NCBI GenBank assembly: GCA_035048815.1
Contig: JAUCBN010000037.1
Location: 13,234,001-13,298,000 of the forward strand
Origin: Abelmoschus esculentus
Taxonomy: Eukaryota; Streptophyta; Magnoliopsida; Malvales; Malvaceae
Direction of reading: 5' to 3'
DNA: 64,000 nt
Shown piece after piece: positions 10,016 to 22,986 of the stretch; within the stretch, counting starts at the first letter, position 1; each line of letters opens with the position of its first letter. The notes below the pieces were generated by a model, which saw only the letters and a program-made list of their open reading frames with translations, was not told the origin of the DNA and ran no database searches. A program made the position numbers and the translations under genes.

Positions 10016-11340
10016 GTCCATGAAGATGTTTTGAGACTGAAATTATTTCCCTATTCACTGAGGAATAGGGCAAACACTTGGTTAAATAGCATTCCAGCAG
10101 GATCTATAGGATCTTGGAGTGAACTATGCTGTGATTTCATTACACGTTTCAATCCTACTAATCTATATGATCGTATTCGTAATGAAATTACTTCTTTTCG
10201 GCAGGCAGATGATGAACCGATGTATGAGGCATGGGAGCGATATAGGGAGCTATTACACAAGTGTCCTTTGCATGGATTCCCACTATGGACACAAGTGACT
10301 ATGTTTTACAATGCAACCAATGCCCCAATAAGAATGATGTTAGACGCGTCTGCCAATGGAACACTCCTTGAAAAACCACCAGAGGAAGCTATAGAAATTT
10401 TGAACAAACTTTAAAAGAATGACTTCCAATTCCCTACATCTAGGAGAAGAGGGGTGAGACGCCAGCCCATAGTAAATGAGTTAGAAACATCAAATTCTGT
10501 GGCAGCACAATTAGCCGCTCTTACTAAGATGGTTCAAAATATGCAAATACAAAATAATACCCATGAGGTCAACGTAATCGATTCTTCTTGTAATTTATGC
10601 GGAGGTAACCATAGTTCTTCTGAGTACATGCAGGATCAAGAATCTAGCCTGTATGTGGGAAATTACAACCGGAACAACATGATGTCCAATACATATAATT
10701 CAGCATGGAATAGGCATCCAAATCTCTCATGGAGTAATCCTAATAATGCTCTTAATCCGCCGCTGCCGCAGGGGCAGCAACCATTGCCGCAGCAGCAGAT
10801 GCCTCAGCAGTAGTCTGCAAGCTCATTGGAAAATTCTCTTAAAGCATTTATGATGAAAACTAAATCATATATGGCTGAGAATAGTAACTTCATTAAGAGA
10901 ATTGATGCTTTCATGAATAGAACTGAGATGAGGTTGCGAAACCAAGAGGCAGCCATTAAAACACTAGAAACTCAAGTTGGGCAGTTCGCTCAAAATATGA
11001 ACACTAGACCACAAGGAGGATTACCCAACAATACTGAAGTTGCAAGGGGAATGGGCCATGAGCAATGTAAGGCAATCACTACTAGGAGTGGCTTACAACT
11101 TAAAGAAGTAACAAGCAGTTCGACAGACAAAGTCCCACTAGTGGAATAAGAAGAACCAGATAAAACGGAGTTAGATGCTGCACCAAGTGAAACTGCCTCG
11201 GCAGAGAAGTCGACAACTCCACAGCCAGCAACTGAAGCAGCAAACATACCAGTGGTACCAGGCTTTAAATTCCAAACTAATGAAACACTAGAGGAAATGC
11301 GACCCCACCACCTTTTCCACAGAGGTTGAAAAGACAAAAG
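10016..11340 (+). pseudogene. Element A gag, 5'-truncated
   Basis: The frame begins inside the Ty3-type gag capsid domain (LKLFPYSLRNRANTWLNSIP, then SWSELCCDFITRFNP, then YEAWERYRELLHKCPLHGF), followed by a proline- and glutamine-rich linker and a second coiled segment (KAFMMKTKSYMAENSNFIKR). The zinc knuckle CNLCGGNHSSSEYM has lost its last Cys (Tyr). In-frame stops occur near 10412, 10811 and 11147. Gag would form the RNA-packaging particle. The first roughly 110 codons are absent because of the LTR-gag deletion junction. Confidence 0.85.
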
Positions 11341-12342
11341 CAGGAGTATTAGTTTAAAAAGTTCTTAGACATCCTGAAGCAAGTCCACATTAATTTGCCA
11401 TTAGTTGAGGCAATAGAACAAATGCCAAACTATGCTAAATTCCTAAAAGATATTATGTCCAAAAGGAGAAGGCTTAGTGAGTTTGAAACTGTTGTCGCGA
11501 CAGAAGGATGCATGGCCATGCTTCATAATCGCATGCCCCCTAAATTGAAGGACCCTGGATGTTTCACTATACCATGTGCAATTGGAAATCACTATGAAGG
11601 AAAGGCCCTATGTGATCTTGGAGCAAGCATAAACTTGATGCCGAAATCTGTCTTCCAAAAGCTCGGAATATGAAGGGCAAAACCTACAACTATGATGCTC
11701 CAATTGGCAGATAGATCATATGTGCATCTTGAAGGAAAGATCGAGGATATATTGGTAAGGGTGGATAAATTTATTTTTCCAGCTGATTTTCTCATTCTTG
11801 ATTTTGAAGTAGATGACAATGCACTGATCATCCTGGGGAGACCTTCTCTAGCTATTGGACACACTTTTATTGATGTGGAAAAAGGAGAATTGACAATGAG
11901 GGTTCACAACCAGCAAGTCAAACTCAATGTTTTCCAGATGCTGAAAAGACATGATGATCCAGAGGAATGCCAGGTAATTCACACCACAGATACAGACAAC
12001 GCAACCCCCTATCTTAGCAACCACTGCCTTGGTAACAGTATCGACAATATGTCACAAAGCTGCCTCGACAGTACAGTTGATGACTGTTACAGCCGAGTTT
12101 TGGACAGTTTGCCCAAAGACGATAAAGTTGAAACTCAAGAGGTAGAGGAGATCAACTGGACATCACACCTTCCAGGTAAGTACTTCGAACATCTAAATTA
12201 CCCAAGTAAGGATGAAAAACCTTCAGGTGAGGAAGCAGTGGTTATTAAATTAAAACCTTTACCTGATAAATTAAAATATGTTTATTTGGGATCCAACCAC
12301 ACAATGCCCGTAATTATTTCGTCTGAGTTGCAGCCAGAATAG
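11300..12342 (+). pseudogene. Element A aspartic protease region
   Basis: A shift near 11300 moves the frame. It then shows the conserved pre-protease block (VEAIEQMPNYAKFLKDI), the active-site region CDLGASINLMPKSVF and the second conserved turn IILGRPSLAIGHTFID. Athila-type elements use DLG in place of DTG/DSG. There is a stop near 11671. The protease would cleave the gag-pol polyprotein. The variable tail (about 11940-12250) contains several TGCC-NN-GGCA words. Confidence 0.82.
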
Positions 12343-13870
12343 GAACAAAGCTTGATAGAGATGCTGCGGCAACACAAGAAGGCAATTGGGTGGTCAATTG
12401 ATGACTTGAAGGGAATAAGCCCAGCCGTTTGCATGCACAAAATCCTTTTAGAGGAAGATCATCAGCCCACTGTTGAGGCCCAGAGGAGACTTAACCATGC
12501 CATGAAAGAGGTAGTACGTAAGGAAATAATGAAATGGCTAGATGCTAGAATCATCTATCCTATCTCTGAGAGTTCATGGGTATGCCCGATACAATGTGTA
12601 CCCAAAAACGGTGGCATGACGGTAATAACCAATGAAAACAATGAATTGATCCCAACTAGGACTGTGACCGGTTGGAGGGTTTGTATGGATTACCGAAAAT
12701 TAAATAAGGCAACAAAGAAGGATCATTTTCCATTGCCTTTCATTGATGAAATGCTTGATAGACTTCCTGGTAAGCCCTTTTATTGTTTTCTTGATGGATA
12801 TTTAGGTTATAATCAGATTGCCATAGACCCTAAAGACCAGGCAAAAACTACCTTCACTTGTCCATATGGGACATATGCATTTAGAAGAATGTCGTTCGAC
12901 CTTTGCAATGCCCCAACAACATTTCAGAGATGCAGGATGGCAATTTTTCACGACATGGTCGAAGACTTTCTATAGATATTCATGGATGATTTTTCAGTCT
13001 TTGGAGATAACTTTAGTCATTGCCTCGGCAATTTAGAGAAGGTGCTGCAAAGATGTGAGGAATCCAATTTAGTCATCAATTGGGAAAAATGCCATTTTAT
13101 GGTGAATTAAGGCATAGTTTTGGGCCACAAGATCTCATCACAAGGAATTGAAGTTGACAAGGCTAAGATAGATGTGATAAAAAAATTGCCTCCACCAATT
13201 TTAGTCAAAGGAGTTAGAAGTTTCTTGGGTCATGCAGGTTTCTACAGGAGGTTTATTGTTAACTTTTCCAAAATTTCTAAACCCCTTTGTAATTTGCTTG
13301 AACAAGACAAAAAATTTGAGTTTAGCAAGGAATGCACTGAAGCATTTGAAGCCCTTAAAGAGAAGCTGATTACTGCACCAATTGTAGTCCCACCAGATTG
13401 GGGGACTACCTTTTGAATTAATGTGTGATGCCAGTGATCATGCTATCGGGGCAACACTTGGGCAGAGAAAGAATAACCTTTTCCATATTATTTACAATGC
13501 TAGTAAGACCCTCAATGATGCCCAGATTAATTACACCACATCGGAGAAGGAATTACTAGCAGTAGTCTTTGCCTTTGATAAGTTCCGATCCTACCTTATT
13601 GGAACAAAAGTGACTATTTACACCGACCACTCGGCAATTAAGTACCTGTTTTCCAAGAAGGATGCCAAGCCTAGACTGATTAGATGGATTCTTCTTTTGC
13701 AAGAATTTGACATAGAAATTAGGGATAGAAAATGTACAGAAAATCAAGTAGCTGATCATCTTTCCAGATTGGAAGCTGGAGAGAAAAACATCACGTTAGA
13801 TGAAATACAAGACGCATTCCTAGACGAACACATCCTGCAAATCTCATCAACAGAATCTGCCGAGGCTGGC
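12343..13870 (+). pseudogene. Element A reverse transcriptase and RNase H
   Basis: The RT is recognisable from MDYRKLNKATKKDHFPLPF through LDGYLGYNQIAI and FRRMSFDLCNAP to FMDDFSVFGD, so the catalytic aspartates are kept. An in-frame TAG stands just before FMDD, and another stop is near 13108. A one-base shift near 13410 precedes the RNase H (CDASDHAIGATLGQ, SEKELLAVVFAFDKFRSYL, TDHSAIKYL, ENQVADHLSRLE). These domains make and trim the cDNA. Several disabling changes mean the copy is dead. Confidence 0.88.
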
Positions 13871-13871
13871 A

Positions 13872-15237
13872 GTGTACAACTGTGGTGCCATGGCAATACC
13901 TAAGTATATTTCGGCAACATTGATAGAAAACATTGCTGCAGTCACAACCACTCCCTGGTATACTGATCTTGTCAATTACTTAGCTAGTGGTGTTCTGCCT
14001 TATAACCTTAACCATAATGAGAAAAAGAGGTTCCTGCATAATGTGAAGCAGTATTTTTGGGACGACCCTCTTTTGTTCAAGCAATGTGCAGATCAGGTTA
14101 TAAGAATATGTGTTCTGGAGGATGAGCAAAAAGAAGTGCTCAGGCAATGCCATGATTCACCCTGTGGTGGACATTTTGGAGGAAATAGAAAAGCCGCCAA
14201 AGTGCTTCAATCAGGCCTTTATTGGCCCACAATCTTCAAGGATGCACAACTTTACTACAAGCACTATGATAGATGCCAACGCACGGGCAATATCTCTAGA
14301 CGTAATGACATGCCATTATAGCCCATATTGGAAGTAGAATTATTTGATGTTTGGGGCATAGACTTTATGAGACCATTCCCATCATCTCAAGAGAATCTCT
14401 ACATCCTAGTAGCAGTGGACTACTTATCAAAATGGGTCGAAGCAATTGCCACACCATATAATGATGCCAAGACTGTTAAGAAATTTCTCAAGAGAAATAT
14501 CTTCACACTAGATTCGGAGTGCCTAGATATCAAACAGGCTTATTGCCGCGGCCCTAAAGAGATTAGGCGTCACGAACATAATTAATACTACCTACCACCC
14601 ACAGACAAATCGGCAGGCTGAGATATCAAACAGGGAATTAAAGCAAATCCTTGAAAAGTTGGTCAACCCATCTCGAAAGGATTGGTCTCATCGTCTTGAC
14701 AATGCCCTGTGGGCATATAGGACAGCATACAAGACCCCATTGGGAACATCTCCATACAGGCTTGTATTTGGAAAAGCATGCCATTTGCCCGTGGAAATTG
14801 AGCACAAAGCTTATTGGGCAGTGAAAATTTTGAACATGGAATGGGAGAGAGCTAGACAGAAAATACTGCTAGACCTCAATGAGATAGAGGAATTCAGAGC
14901 AGCAGCCTATGAAAATGCCAAGATCTACAAAGAGAAGACTAAAAGATTGCATGACCGTAAGCTACTGCTGATGTAATTCGTGCTAGGGCAGCAAGTCCTT
15001 CTTTTTAATTCCAGGCTCAAACTATTCCCAGGCAAACTCAAGTCTAGATGGTCAGGCCCATTCGAAGTTGTTCAGGCCCTTCCACATGGTTTAGTAGTGA
15101 TCAAATCAAAAAGGGATGGACATGAGTTCAAAGTGAATGGCCAACGCTTGAAGCACTATTCTGACCTTCATGATATGAGGATTATTGAGACCATCACCGT
15201 AGGAGATGCACTTGCATGCACTCTTATTGTGACTTAA
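13872..15237 (+). pseudogene. Element A integrase
   Basis: The zinc-binding HHCC module (CHDSPCGGHFGGNR...CQRTGN) and the first catalytic Asp (WGIDFMRPFPSS) are clear. The segment carrying the second Asp (expected SDEG) is scrambled between about 14510 and 14590 and the frame changes. The downstream part (QAEISNRELKQ with the Glu, then ALWAYRTAYKTPLGTSPY) and the C-terminal SRWSGPFEVV domain resume, with a stop at 14974. The integrase ends at 15235 with the GDALAC signature also found at the ends of C, D and G. Confidence 0.85.
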
Positions 15238-15354
15238 CTATCTTATCTTTATGTTGTTACATTTTTAGGATTAGTTTTAGTTTAGCATTTTTCTTTCTAT
15301 TATTGTTTATTTTTAATTTTTATTATTGGTGTTTATTTTATTTAGGACAGGAAT
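15238..15354. other. Element A spacer between pol and 3' ORF, left part
   Basis: It is T-rich, non-coding and continues at 35877 after insertion B (duplication GGAAT/AGAAT). Confidence 0.6.
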
Positions 15355-17203
15355 TGATAACTCCGCAAAAAGGTTATATTTTAGGCCTTTTTACTTAAGT
15401 TATTGAGTGCCCTTAGGCTCATATAGGATCATGAAGTTGCATTTAGGGTCATAACATTGCGTATAGTCTTTTGGTTATGCCTTGGCATTTTCATATGGTA
15501 ATAGGTGTTATCTCACGAGAAAGGTAGTTCTTTTTAGTGGTGTTGTGCAGGGAAGCAGAAACGGAAGTTGAGGCAATTTGTCATGGCATTTGCAAAAGGA
15601 TAGCAAAAGGAAAATACCATGGCAAAGCTAGAGAACTCCTGGGCTGAGCTAAACGACAAAGAGATATTTTGATAAGAGTGCCAGCTGGTGCTACCACAGC
15701 CGCTCGGGACCACTACAGCTGGCTACAACCACCTCACTAGGGGACCACTGCCATATTGCATGTATGCGAGCCACCTGGGTAGGGGACCACTGTCACCTCT
15801 GCTAGTCCTGCAGAAATGCCAGGACAAAATGAGGGCAGAAATGGACTTTTACACATTTTTTAGGGTTTCTCACCCACTTTAAAAGACATGGTGACCTACA
15901 CAAAAAGAAAGGCTTTTTAGAGGAACAACCAGAAAAGAGAGACCTTTGAGGCGGTCTTTGCGGCGGTGGAAAGCTTCTACCTTTCTCCTCCAAACTCTGG
16001 CCAAGGGGACCTCCATTGATAGAGCTCGAAGGGAGTAGTGTGCTAGGCACCCGAGAGGGGCTAGCACACCAAGGCGTCCCATGGTGGTTGAAGAGCCGGC
16101 GGAAGCGCACACCGAGGGTGTCTTCTAGTCCTCCTTCCTTCCTTTATTTTGTTTATCTTTTCATGAGGATGATTGTTAGATGTTTAAGATTTATGTGGAT
16201 GATTTATCTTAACATTTAGCCCCACCATGTAGCTTTGTTTCGGTGGTTGTTTTTATGGATGACTATGTTTTATTTCTATTTAATATATTGCCTACTAAGC
16301 GTTTGTATATTTGCTTTGCTCATTGTTGGTAATTATTTAAGCATTGTAATAGGCACGAGAGTGTCCCGTGTTTAGGTACATGTTAGAGCACTCGAGAGAG
16401 GCGTAACTATAGATCCTTAGATCATCCGAGAGGAGCTAAGGGAGGATCTACGTGAGCAATGGGTTCTAGACTGAAAATAGGGCCTAGTTGGATCCTAGAG
16501 CACTCGAGAGAGGCGTAGGTGAAGGCTTCAACAATTAAAAGGAGTGTGCTTTACCGATAGACTAAGGTGTCATTCGCGTGACAGGCGAGAATACCATGAC
16601 ATTTTAGAATATCAGGTTCCTATGACTCGAGAGAACGGGAACACTTTAGAAACCTCTACCGAGTAGGTATACACCGTAGTGGATATATTTTAGGTAGGGT
16701 TAAGGGGTAGGAAACCATAGAAGCCACCATCAGGCATTCCCGAGAGAGTTCATCAATAGAGGAGAAGTACAATATATTGTTTAACGTGTTCCTACATTCT
16801 GTTTTTGCCTCCGCATTTACAACTTACTTTCATTGTTTTGCTTGTTACTCAGCGATCTCTCTACTATTCAATCACACACCACCTTCATACATTCACCTTG
16901 CCATCATCATCCATACCATTTTGCCTTGACATATTTTAGTTGCTTGCATTCTAGAATTGCCATAGCATTTCCATTTTACACCTTCACCGTACATAACCAT
17001 TTTCTCTTGTTTATATCTTTACCTTTGTTTTCCTTTTTAGTTTGTGACAACCCTTTTTGTCTTGGCAAATTTGACTGCATGCTTTACATAGATCCTCGTG
17101 GGAACGATACTCACTCACCCTATTATTACTTGTACGACTGTGTATACTTGCACATATATGTGTGTTCACATACATCATTTATAGCACTACACAGAACACA
17201 CCA
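15355..17203 (+). repeat. 5' LTR of element B
   Basis: It is a TG...CA repeat nearly identical to 34040-35876. It carries two exact 21-bp copies of a block containing GCACTCGAGAGAGGCG (16385-16405, 16497-16517) and many CYCGAGAG words. Long open frames here are non-coding by-products. Confidence 0.9.
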
Positions 17204-17209
17204 AGTTTT

Positions 17210-17227
17210 TGGCGCCGTTGCCGGGGA
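17210..17227 (+). other. tRNA-Asp primer-binding site of B
   Basis: TGGCGCCGTTGCCGGGGA is the complement of the plant tRNA-Asp 3' end, 6 bp inside the LTR end. It is diagnostic for Athila-type elements. Confidence 0.92.
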
Positions 17228-17343
17228 TCTATCTATCTATCATCTAGAGTAAAGTTTGTCATTTTGTCTTGACATTTTTGTTTTGCTTAGTTTATTTTTG
17301 TTAGTTGTATTTTACTTGTTTTATTTGTTTTTCTTTTCAGTGC

Positions 17344-18535
17344 ATGTCCAGACGGTCTACTGACGGACCTCTATATCCTATAGTGCATGAAATTGAGCGT
17401 TTGTTTTGTCAAAGAAGGCGTACTCAGCGTAGAGACATGGACCCACCACCAGTTCAAGACCCAGTAGTTCAAAATGCCGGGGCAAATCAGCATGTTGCTG
17501 CACCTCGATCGAGAGCTATTAGGGATCATTTAAATCCCATCTTGGATGATCTTAATCTTGGCATCGTAGCACCAGAAATTAAAGCTACACATTTCGAACT
17601 TAAGCCAGTTATGTTCAACATGCTTAACTCGATTGGGTAATTTGGAGGAATGGCGCATGAAGATGTGACTCATTCCGTCAACAAGGAGTTCATGAGGATG
17701 TGTTGAAGCTCAAGTTATTTCCTTATTCTCTATGTGGTCGAGCAAGGGGATGGTTGAGTGGAGTACCATCCGGATCGATGGAGTCATGGGCTGATCTATG
17801 CAAAAGCTTTTTGTTACGGTATAATCCTCCGAATCTCAATACTCAACTTAGAAATGACATTGCTTCTTTTCGACAAGGTGACGATGAGTCGATGTGCGAA
17901 TGTTGGGATCGATATAAGGGACTGTTGCGCAAGTGTACAAATCATGGATTTCAAGATTGGACTCAAGTTGTGATGTTTTACAACGGAGTCAATGCACCAA
18001 CTAGGATGATGCTAGATGCCTCGACAAATGGAACTTTGTAGACAAATCACCCGAGGAGGCATTTGACATTCTTGATAGAATTGCCAACAATGACTATCAA
18101 TTTCCTTCTACGAGACTTGGAACCGGGAGGAAGGCACAAGGGACACTTGATCTTGATGTGAAAGACTCATTATCCGCCCAACTCTCAGCTATCACCAACA
18201 TGTTGAAGAGCATTCAACGTTCCAATGAAGTAAAGGAAGTAAAGATGGCCAGTTCAGCATGTCTATTATGTCATGGCAATCATCACGAGAGTGAGTGCCC
18301 AGGAAGCCATGAAATAGCCAACTATGTGAGCAATTTCAACCGAAGCAAAAACAATCCTTATTCGAACACCTACAATCCAGGATGGAGACAACATCCGAAT
18401 TTTTCATGGGGAAACCAAGGACCCATCAATCCTAATCCCCCAGCGCGGAACCAAAATCAGCATGAGCCCCAGAATTTTCAACCGAATATGCCCTGGCATA
18501 ATCAGAGCAAGGGGCTGCATATCATCTAATACCAG
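17344..18535 (+). pseudogene. Element B gag
   Basis: ATG 17344 opens MSRRSTDGPLYPIVHEIERL, an N-terminus alignable with the MTR-N-P-LYDLDPKIER start in C and D. A stop (17638) and a deletion remove the GQFGG-to-EICNSF block. The capsid core resumes at about 17692 (LKLFPYSLCGRARGWLSG), shifts near 18040, and runs to an intact knuckle CLLCHGNHHESEC (CX2CX3HX4C). Another shift near 18520 joins the next frame. Its role is particle assembly and RNA binding. Confidence 0.85.
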
Positions 18536-20000
18536 TTCTTTGGAGGCAACTATGCAAGATTTTATTCTAAGTACCAAGACGATGCTTCAAGAGCATACAA
18601 CTGCCATCAAGAACCAAGGTACTCTACTGCAAAGCCACAGTGCTTCGTTGCAAAATCTGGAGAGTCAGGTTGGCCAAATTGCTACAACATTGCAAGAACA
18701 TCAGCCTGGACGTTTGCCGAGTGATACTGAAGTCACTAAGCTGCATGGTAAAGAGCATTGTAGCACGATCACACTAAGAAGTGGTACTCAACTTAATCAG
18801 CAAGATAAGTTTGGGGGGAAGAAGTCTGATGATTCCCTACCAGAACCTATGCAAGAAGAAATATCTAAGCAAAATCTCGAGGAAAAGGACCAGGAGGAAG
18901 GTTTGACAAAGGAACCTGTCGATGGAGCGAGCAAAAATGCCACGGCAAAACCAGTTCCTACACCACCTGTGGAAGAAGTTAGACCCCCACCACCCTTTCC
19001 CCAGAGGCTGAACAAGCACAATGATGAAGTTCAATTTAAGAAGTTTGTGGACAAGTTGGATCAGCTATATATAAATGTCCCACTATTGGAGGCAATTGAC
19101 CAGATGCCCACCTACGCTAAATTTTTGAAGGAGATAGTCACGAAGAAGCGTAAAGTGGAGAAGTTCGAGACAATTGCCACGACAAAAGAATATTGCTCTG
19201 CTTTGAGTAATCTACCATCAAAGAAGAAGGATCTAGGCAGTTTCATTATTCCTTGTGCCATTGGAGAAAAGTTTTTTGGGAAAGCACTCTGTGATCTTGG
19301 ATCGAGTGTAAATCTGATGCCCAAGTCAATTTTCATGAAGCTTGGCATGGGAAATGCGAGGCCCACATCCGCCATATTGCAGCTAGCCGATTGTTCCCAT
19401 GTGAGACCCGAGGGGAAGATCGAAGATGTCATAGTGAGGGTGGACAAGTTCGTTTTTCCAGCCGACTTCCGCATACTTGATTGCGAGGCTGATGCTAATA
19501 CACCTATCATCTTAGGGAGGCCTTTCCTAGCAACTGGTCGCATTCTCATTGATTGTGAGAAGGGTGAGCTTACAATGCGAGTAGCAAATCAAAGATTGAC
19601 CGTGAACATCAACAATTCTCTCAAGTACATGGATGATTTTGATGAATGCCGGAGCATTTTGGAAGCAGATTATGAGCAATCTACAGAAGCTGATCAATTT
19701 TGCCACAGCAATTTCGTGCAACTGGATGAGTATGAAGAGCTCACGAATGAAGAAGAGGAAGAAGCTAGTGAACCTTCATTGGAGGAGCATCAGTCTAGTC
19801 TGTTGATAGCTAGAAGCAATTCAAGCTTTGAAACTCTTGATTTCGAGGAATTCAGTCCTCCTAAGCCTTCATTACTCGATGCACCGAAGCTGGAACAAAA
19901 AATTTTGCCACAACATTTGAAATATGCTCATATGGGTAAAGACGAGACCCTGCCTGTTATTATTTCTGCGAACTTAAACGTTGATCAAGAGAAGAGTCTA
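18536..20000 (+). pseudogene. Element B gag tail and aspartic protease
   Basis: This is part of a long open stretch (18462-21002). It includes the coiled gag tail (LESQVGQIATTLQEHQPGRL), the VRPPPPFPQRL hinge, LLEAIDQMPTYAKFLKEIV, the protease motif CDLGSSVNLMPKSIF and IILGRPFLATGRILID. An acidic linker (EEEEEASEPSLEE) leads to RT. No stop is seen here, making this the best preserved protease in the window. Confidence 0.87.
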
Positions 20001-21450
20001 CTTGCTATTTTGTCACAGCATAAACGAGCAATAGGATGGACCATGGCAGACTTAAAGGGAATTAGTCCTACCATTTGTATGCATAAGATACTTCTGCAAG
20101 AATGTCATGGCAAATCCGTTAAGCCACAACGTAGACTCAACCCCATCATGAAGCAAGTTGTTATGAAGGAGATTCTTAAATGGCTTGATGTTGGAGTAAT
20201 TTACCCAATATCGGACAGTTCATGGGTAAGCCCAGTTCAGTGTGTACCAAAGAAAGGAGGCACGACCGTGGTGAGCAATGAGGACAATGAGCTATTGTCG
20301 ACGCATGTAGTGACCGGATGGAGGATTTGTATGGACTATCGTAAGCTCAACAAAGCTACGAAGAAGGACCACTTTCCTCTACCCTTCATCGACCAAATGT
20401 TAGATCGCTTGGCGGGCAAAGCTTACTATTGTTTGTTGGATGGATATTCGGGTTATAATCAAATAGCTATCGCACCGGAGGACCAAGAGAAGACCACTTT
20501 CATTTGTCCTTATGGCACTTACGCTTTTCGAAGGATGCCCTTTGGATTGTGTAATGCGCCGACAACTTTCCAGCGCTGCATGCAAGCTATATTCTCCGAT
20601 ATGGTTGAAGACTCTCTTCAGATTTTTATGGATGACTTTTCTGTTTCTGGAGACAGTTTCCAGAAATGTCTTGGCAATTTAGCAAAGGTCCTGAAGCGAT
20701 GTGAAGAGGCTGACCTTGTGCTAAATTGGGAGAAATGTCACTTCAATGTGACGGAAGGTATTGTGTTGGGCCATAAGATCTCACACAAAGGCATTGAGGT
20801 AGACAGAGCTAAGATCGAGGTGATCGAGAAGCTATCACCACCGATAAATGTCAAGGGCATAAGAAGTTTTCTTGGACATGCGGGATTCTACCGGAGATTC
20901 ATCAAGGATTCTCCAAGATCTCCAAGCCCTTGTACATGTTGTTGCAGCAGAACCAACCTTTTGTGTTCAATCAAAAATGTCATGGCGCTTTCACAGAGCT
21001 GAAGCAAAGCCTGATCACTGCACCAATTGTTGTTCCCCCAGATTGGACACTACCGTTCGAGCTGATGTGCGACGCGAGCGACTACGCCGTGGGAGCAGTC
21101 TTGGGGCAGCATCGAGGTAAAATTTTTCATGTTGTTTATTATGCTAGCCGTACTTTAAATGATGCACAACTTAACTATACTACCACCGAGAAAGAGCTAC
21201 TTGCCGTGGTATTTGCATTTGACAAGTTTAGGTCATACTTGATAGGCACTAAGGTTATTGTTCACACCGATCACTCAGCTATTAAGTACTTAGTGACTAA
21301 AAAGGATGCCAAACCTAGGCTCATTAGATGGATACTGCTGTTGCAAGAATTTGATTTAGAAGTGGTAGATAGGAAGGGAACCGAGAACCAAGTTGCTGAT
21401 CATCTTTCTAGGCTAGAAGATAACCTAGAATGTCATGACAAAATTCATAT
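20001..21450 (+). pseudogene. Element B reverse transcriptase and RNase H
   Basis: RT: AIGWTMADLKGISP, MDYRKLNKATKKDHFPLPF, LDGYSGYNQIAI, FRRMPFGLCNAPTTFQRC, FMDDFSVSGD, VLGHKIS; all catalytic Asp residues are present. A one-base change near 20910 breaks the frame just after FYRRFIKD. RNase H resumes in another frame (CDASDYAVGAVLGQ, TDHSAIKYLVTKKDAKPRL, ENQVADHLSRLE). Apart from that shift the domains look functional in sequence. Confidence 0.9.
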
Positions 21451-22784
21451 ATGCATGATGAATTTCCTGATGAGAAAATTCTTTATGTCACGGCAATTCC
21501 ATGGTACGCTGACCTTGCTAATTTTCTCGTTAGTGGTATTTTGCCTTTTGACATGACTAGCCAGGGAAGGAAGAAATTCAGACATGACGCGCGGTCATAT
21601 TTCTGGGATGAACCGTATCTGTTCAAGCGTTGTGCCGATCAAATTATCCGAAGATGTGTGCCGGAAGAAGAGCAACGTGATATTTTGCATCACTATCACA
21701 CAGGCCCATGTGGAGGTCACTTCGGAGGAATGAGGACTGCTGCAAAAGTCCTCCAATCAGGCTTCTATTGGCCTAAATTATTCAAAGATGCCCAGGCATT
21801 TTACCAAGCCTGCGACCGATGTCAGAGAATTGGGAACATTTCCGAACGGCATGAAATGCCACGACAAAATATATTGGAGGTTGAGTTATTTGACGTATGG
21901 GGCATAGACTTTATGGGACCATTTCCATACTCATTTGGAGATCTGTACATCCTTTTGGCGGTAGACTATGTGTCTAAATGGGTTGAAGCCATTGCAACAC
22001 CAAGGAACAATGCAAAGACAGTGCTTAAATTTCTGCATAAGCACATTTTCACAAGATTTGGTTGCCAAGGGATATCATCAGTGATGAAGGTACCCATTTT
22101 GACAACAAGTTAATTGCCAAGGCATTACAAAAATATGGGGTGCGACACAAAATTGCCACAGCATATCATCCCCAAACCAATGGGCAAGCCGAGGTTTCCA
22201 ACCGTGAAATCAAGCAAATTTTGGAAAAAGTGGTGAATCTGAGAAGGAAAGATTGGTCACCAAAGCTTGATGAGGCATTGTGGGCGTACCGAATAGCTTT
22301 CAAAACCCCACTAGGGATGTCTCCATTTAAGCTAGTCTATGGCAAAGCATGTCACCTCCCGGTCGAACTAGAGCATAAGGTTTATTGGGCAATCAAGAAA
22401 CTCAATTTGGACGCCGATTTAGCTGGTGAGAGAAGACTTCTAGAGTTGAATGAGATGGAGGAATTCAGGACCCAAGCTTATGAGAATGCTAAACTGTACA
22501 AGGAGCGAACCAAGCGATGGCATGATCAAGCGATTTTGCCACGACATTTTCATGCGGGACAATAGGTGCTCCTATTCAACTCAAGTCTGAAGCTCTTCCC
22601 TGGGAAGCTGAAATCGAGGTGGTCCGGGCCATTTGAAATTCACCATGTGTATCCCTATGGAGTTGTAGACATCAAAAATACGGACGATGGGACAATTTTC
22701 AAAGTTAATGGCCAGCGTATGAAGATCTACACTGGAGCCCACGTGATGCGAGATAAACCTACCGCATATCTGATAGATGCATGA
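21451..22784 (+). pseudogene. Element B integrase
   Basis: The HHCC zinc module (YHTGPCGGHFGGMR...CDRCQRIGN), the core Asp (WGIDFMGPFPYS), the second Asp (IISDEGTHFDN) and Glu (NGQAEVSNREIKQ) are all present. A base loss near 22065 separates the first Asp from the second, and the frame also changes near 21500. A TAG at 22563 (expected CAG or AAG) precedes VLLFNSSLKLFPGKLKSRWSGPFE. A GCCACGACA word sits in the LPRHF codons (22537-22546). Confidence 0.88.
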
Positions 22785-22986
22785 CATACTGAAATGTCAT
22801 GGCATTTTCAGTTTACTCTGTTCATAAATAAATAATCTTTGAGTTTGTTTATATTTGCTTTTATTTGCTTAATCCTTTTTAATCCGTTCTTTTATTTTTA
22901 TTAGTTTATTATACACCCTTGGAGGCGGACGACAGAAGAAAAAAGAAGGAGAAAAGTAGGAAACCCTACTTAGAAACTTTGGGCAG
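22785..22986. other. Element B post-pol spacer, left part
   Basis: It is T-rich and non-coding, with a word GAAATGTCATGGCATTTTC right after the integrase stop. It is interrupted by element C and continues at 31186. Confidence 0.55.

Noticed and set aside
16833..17252. Long open frames inside LTRs (also 23169-23528, 30075-30434, 35506-36012)
   Set aside because: They lie within LTRs, show no domain and recur only because the LTR recurs.
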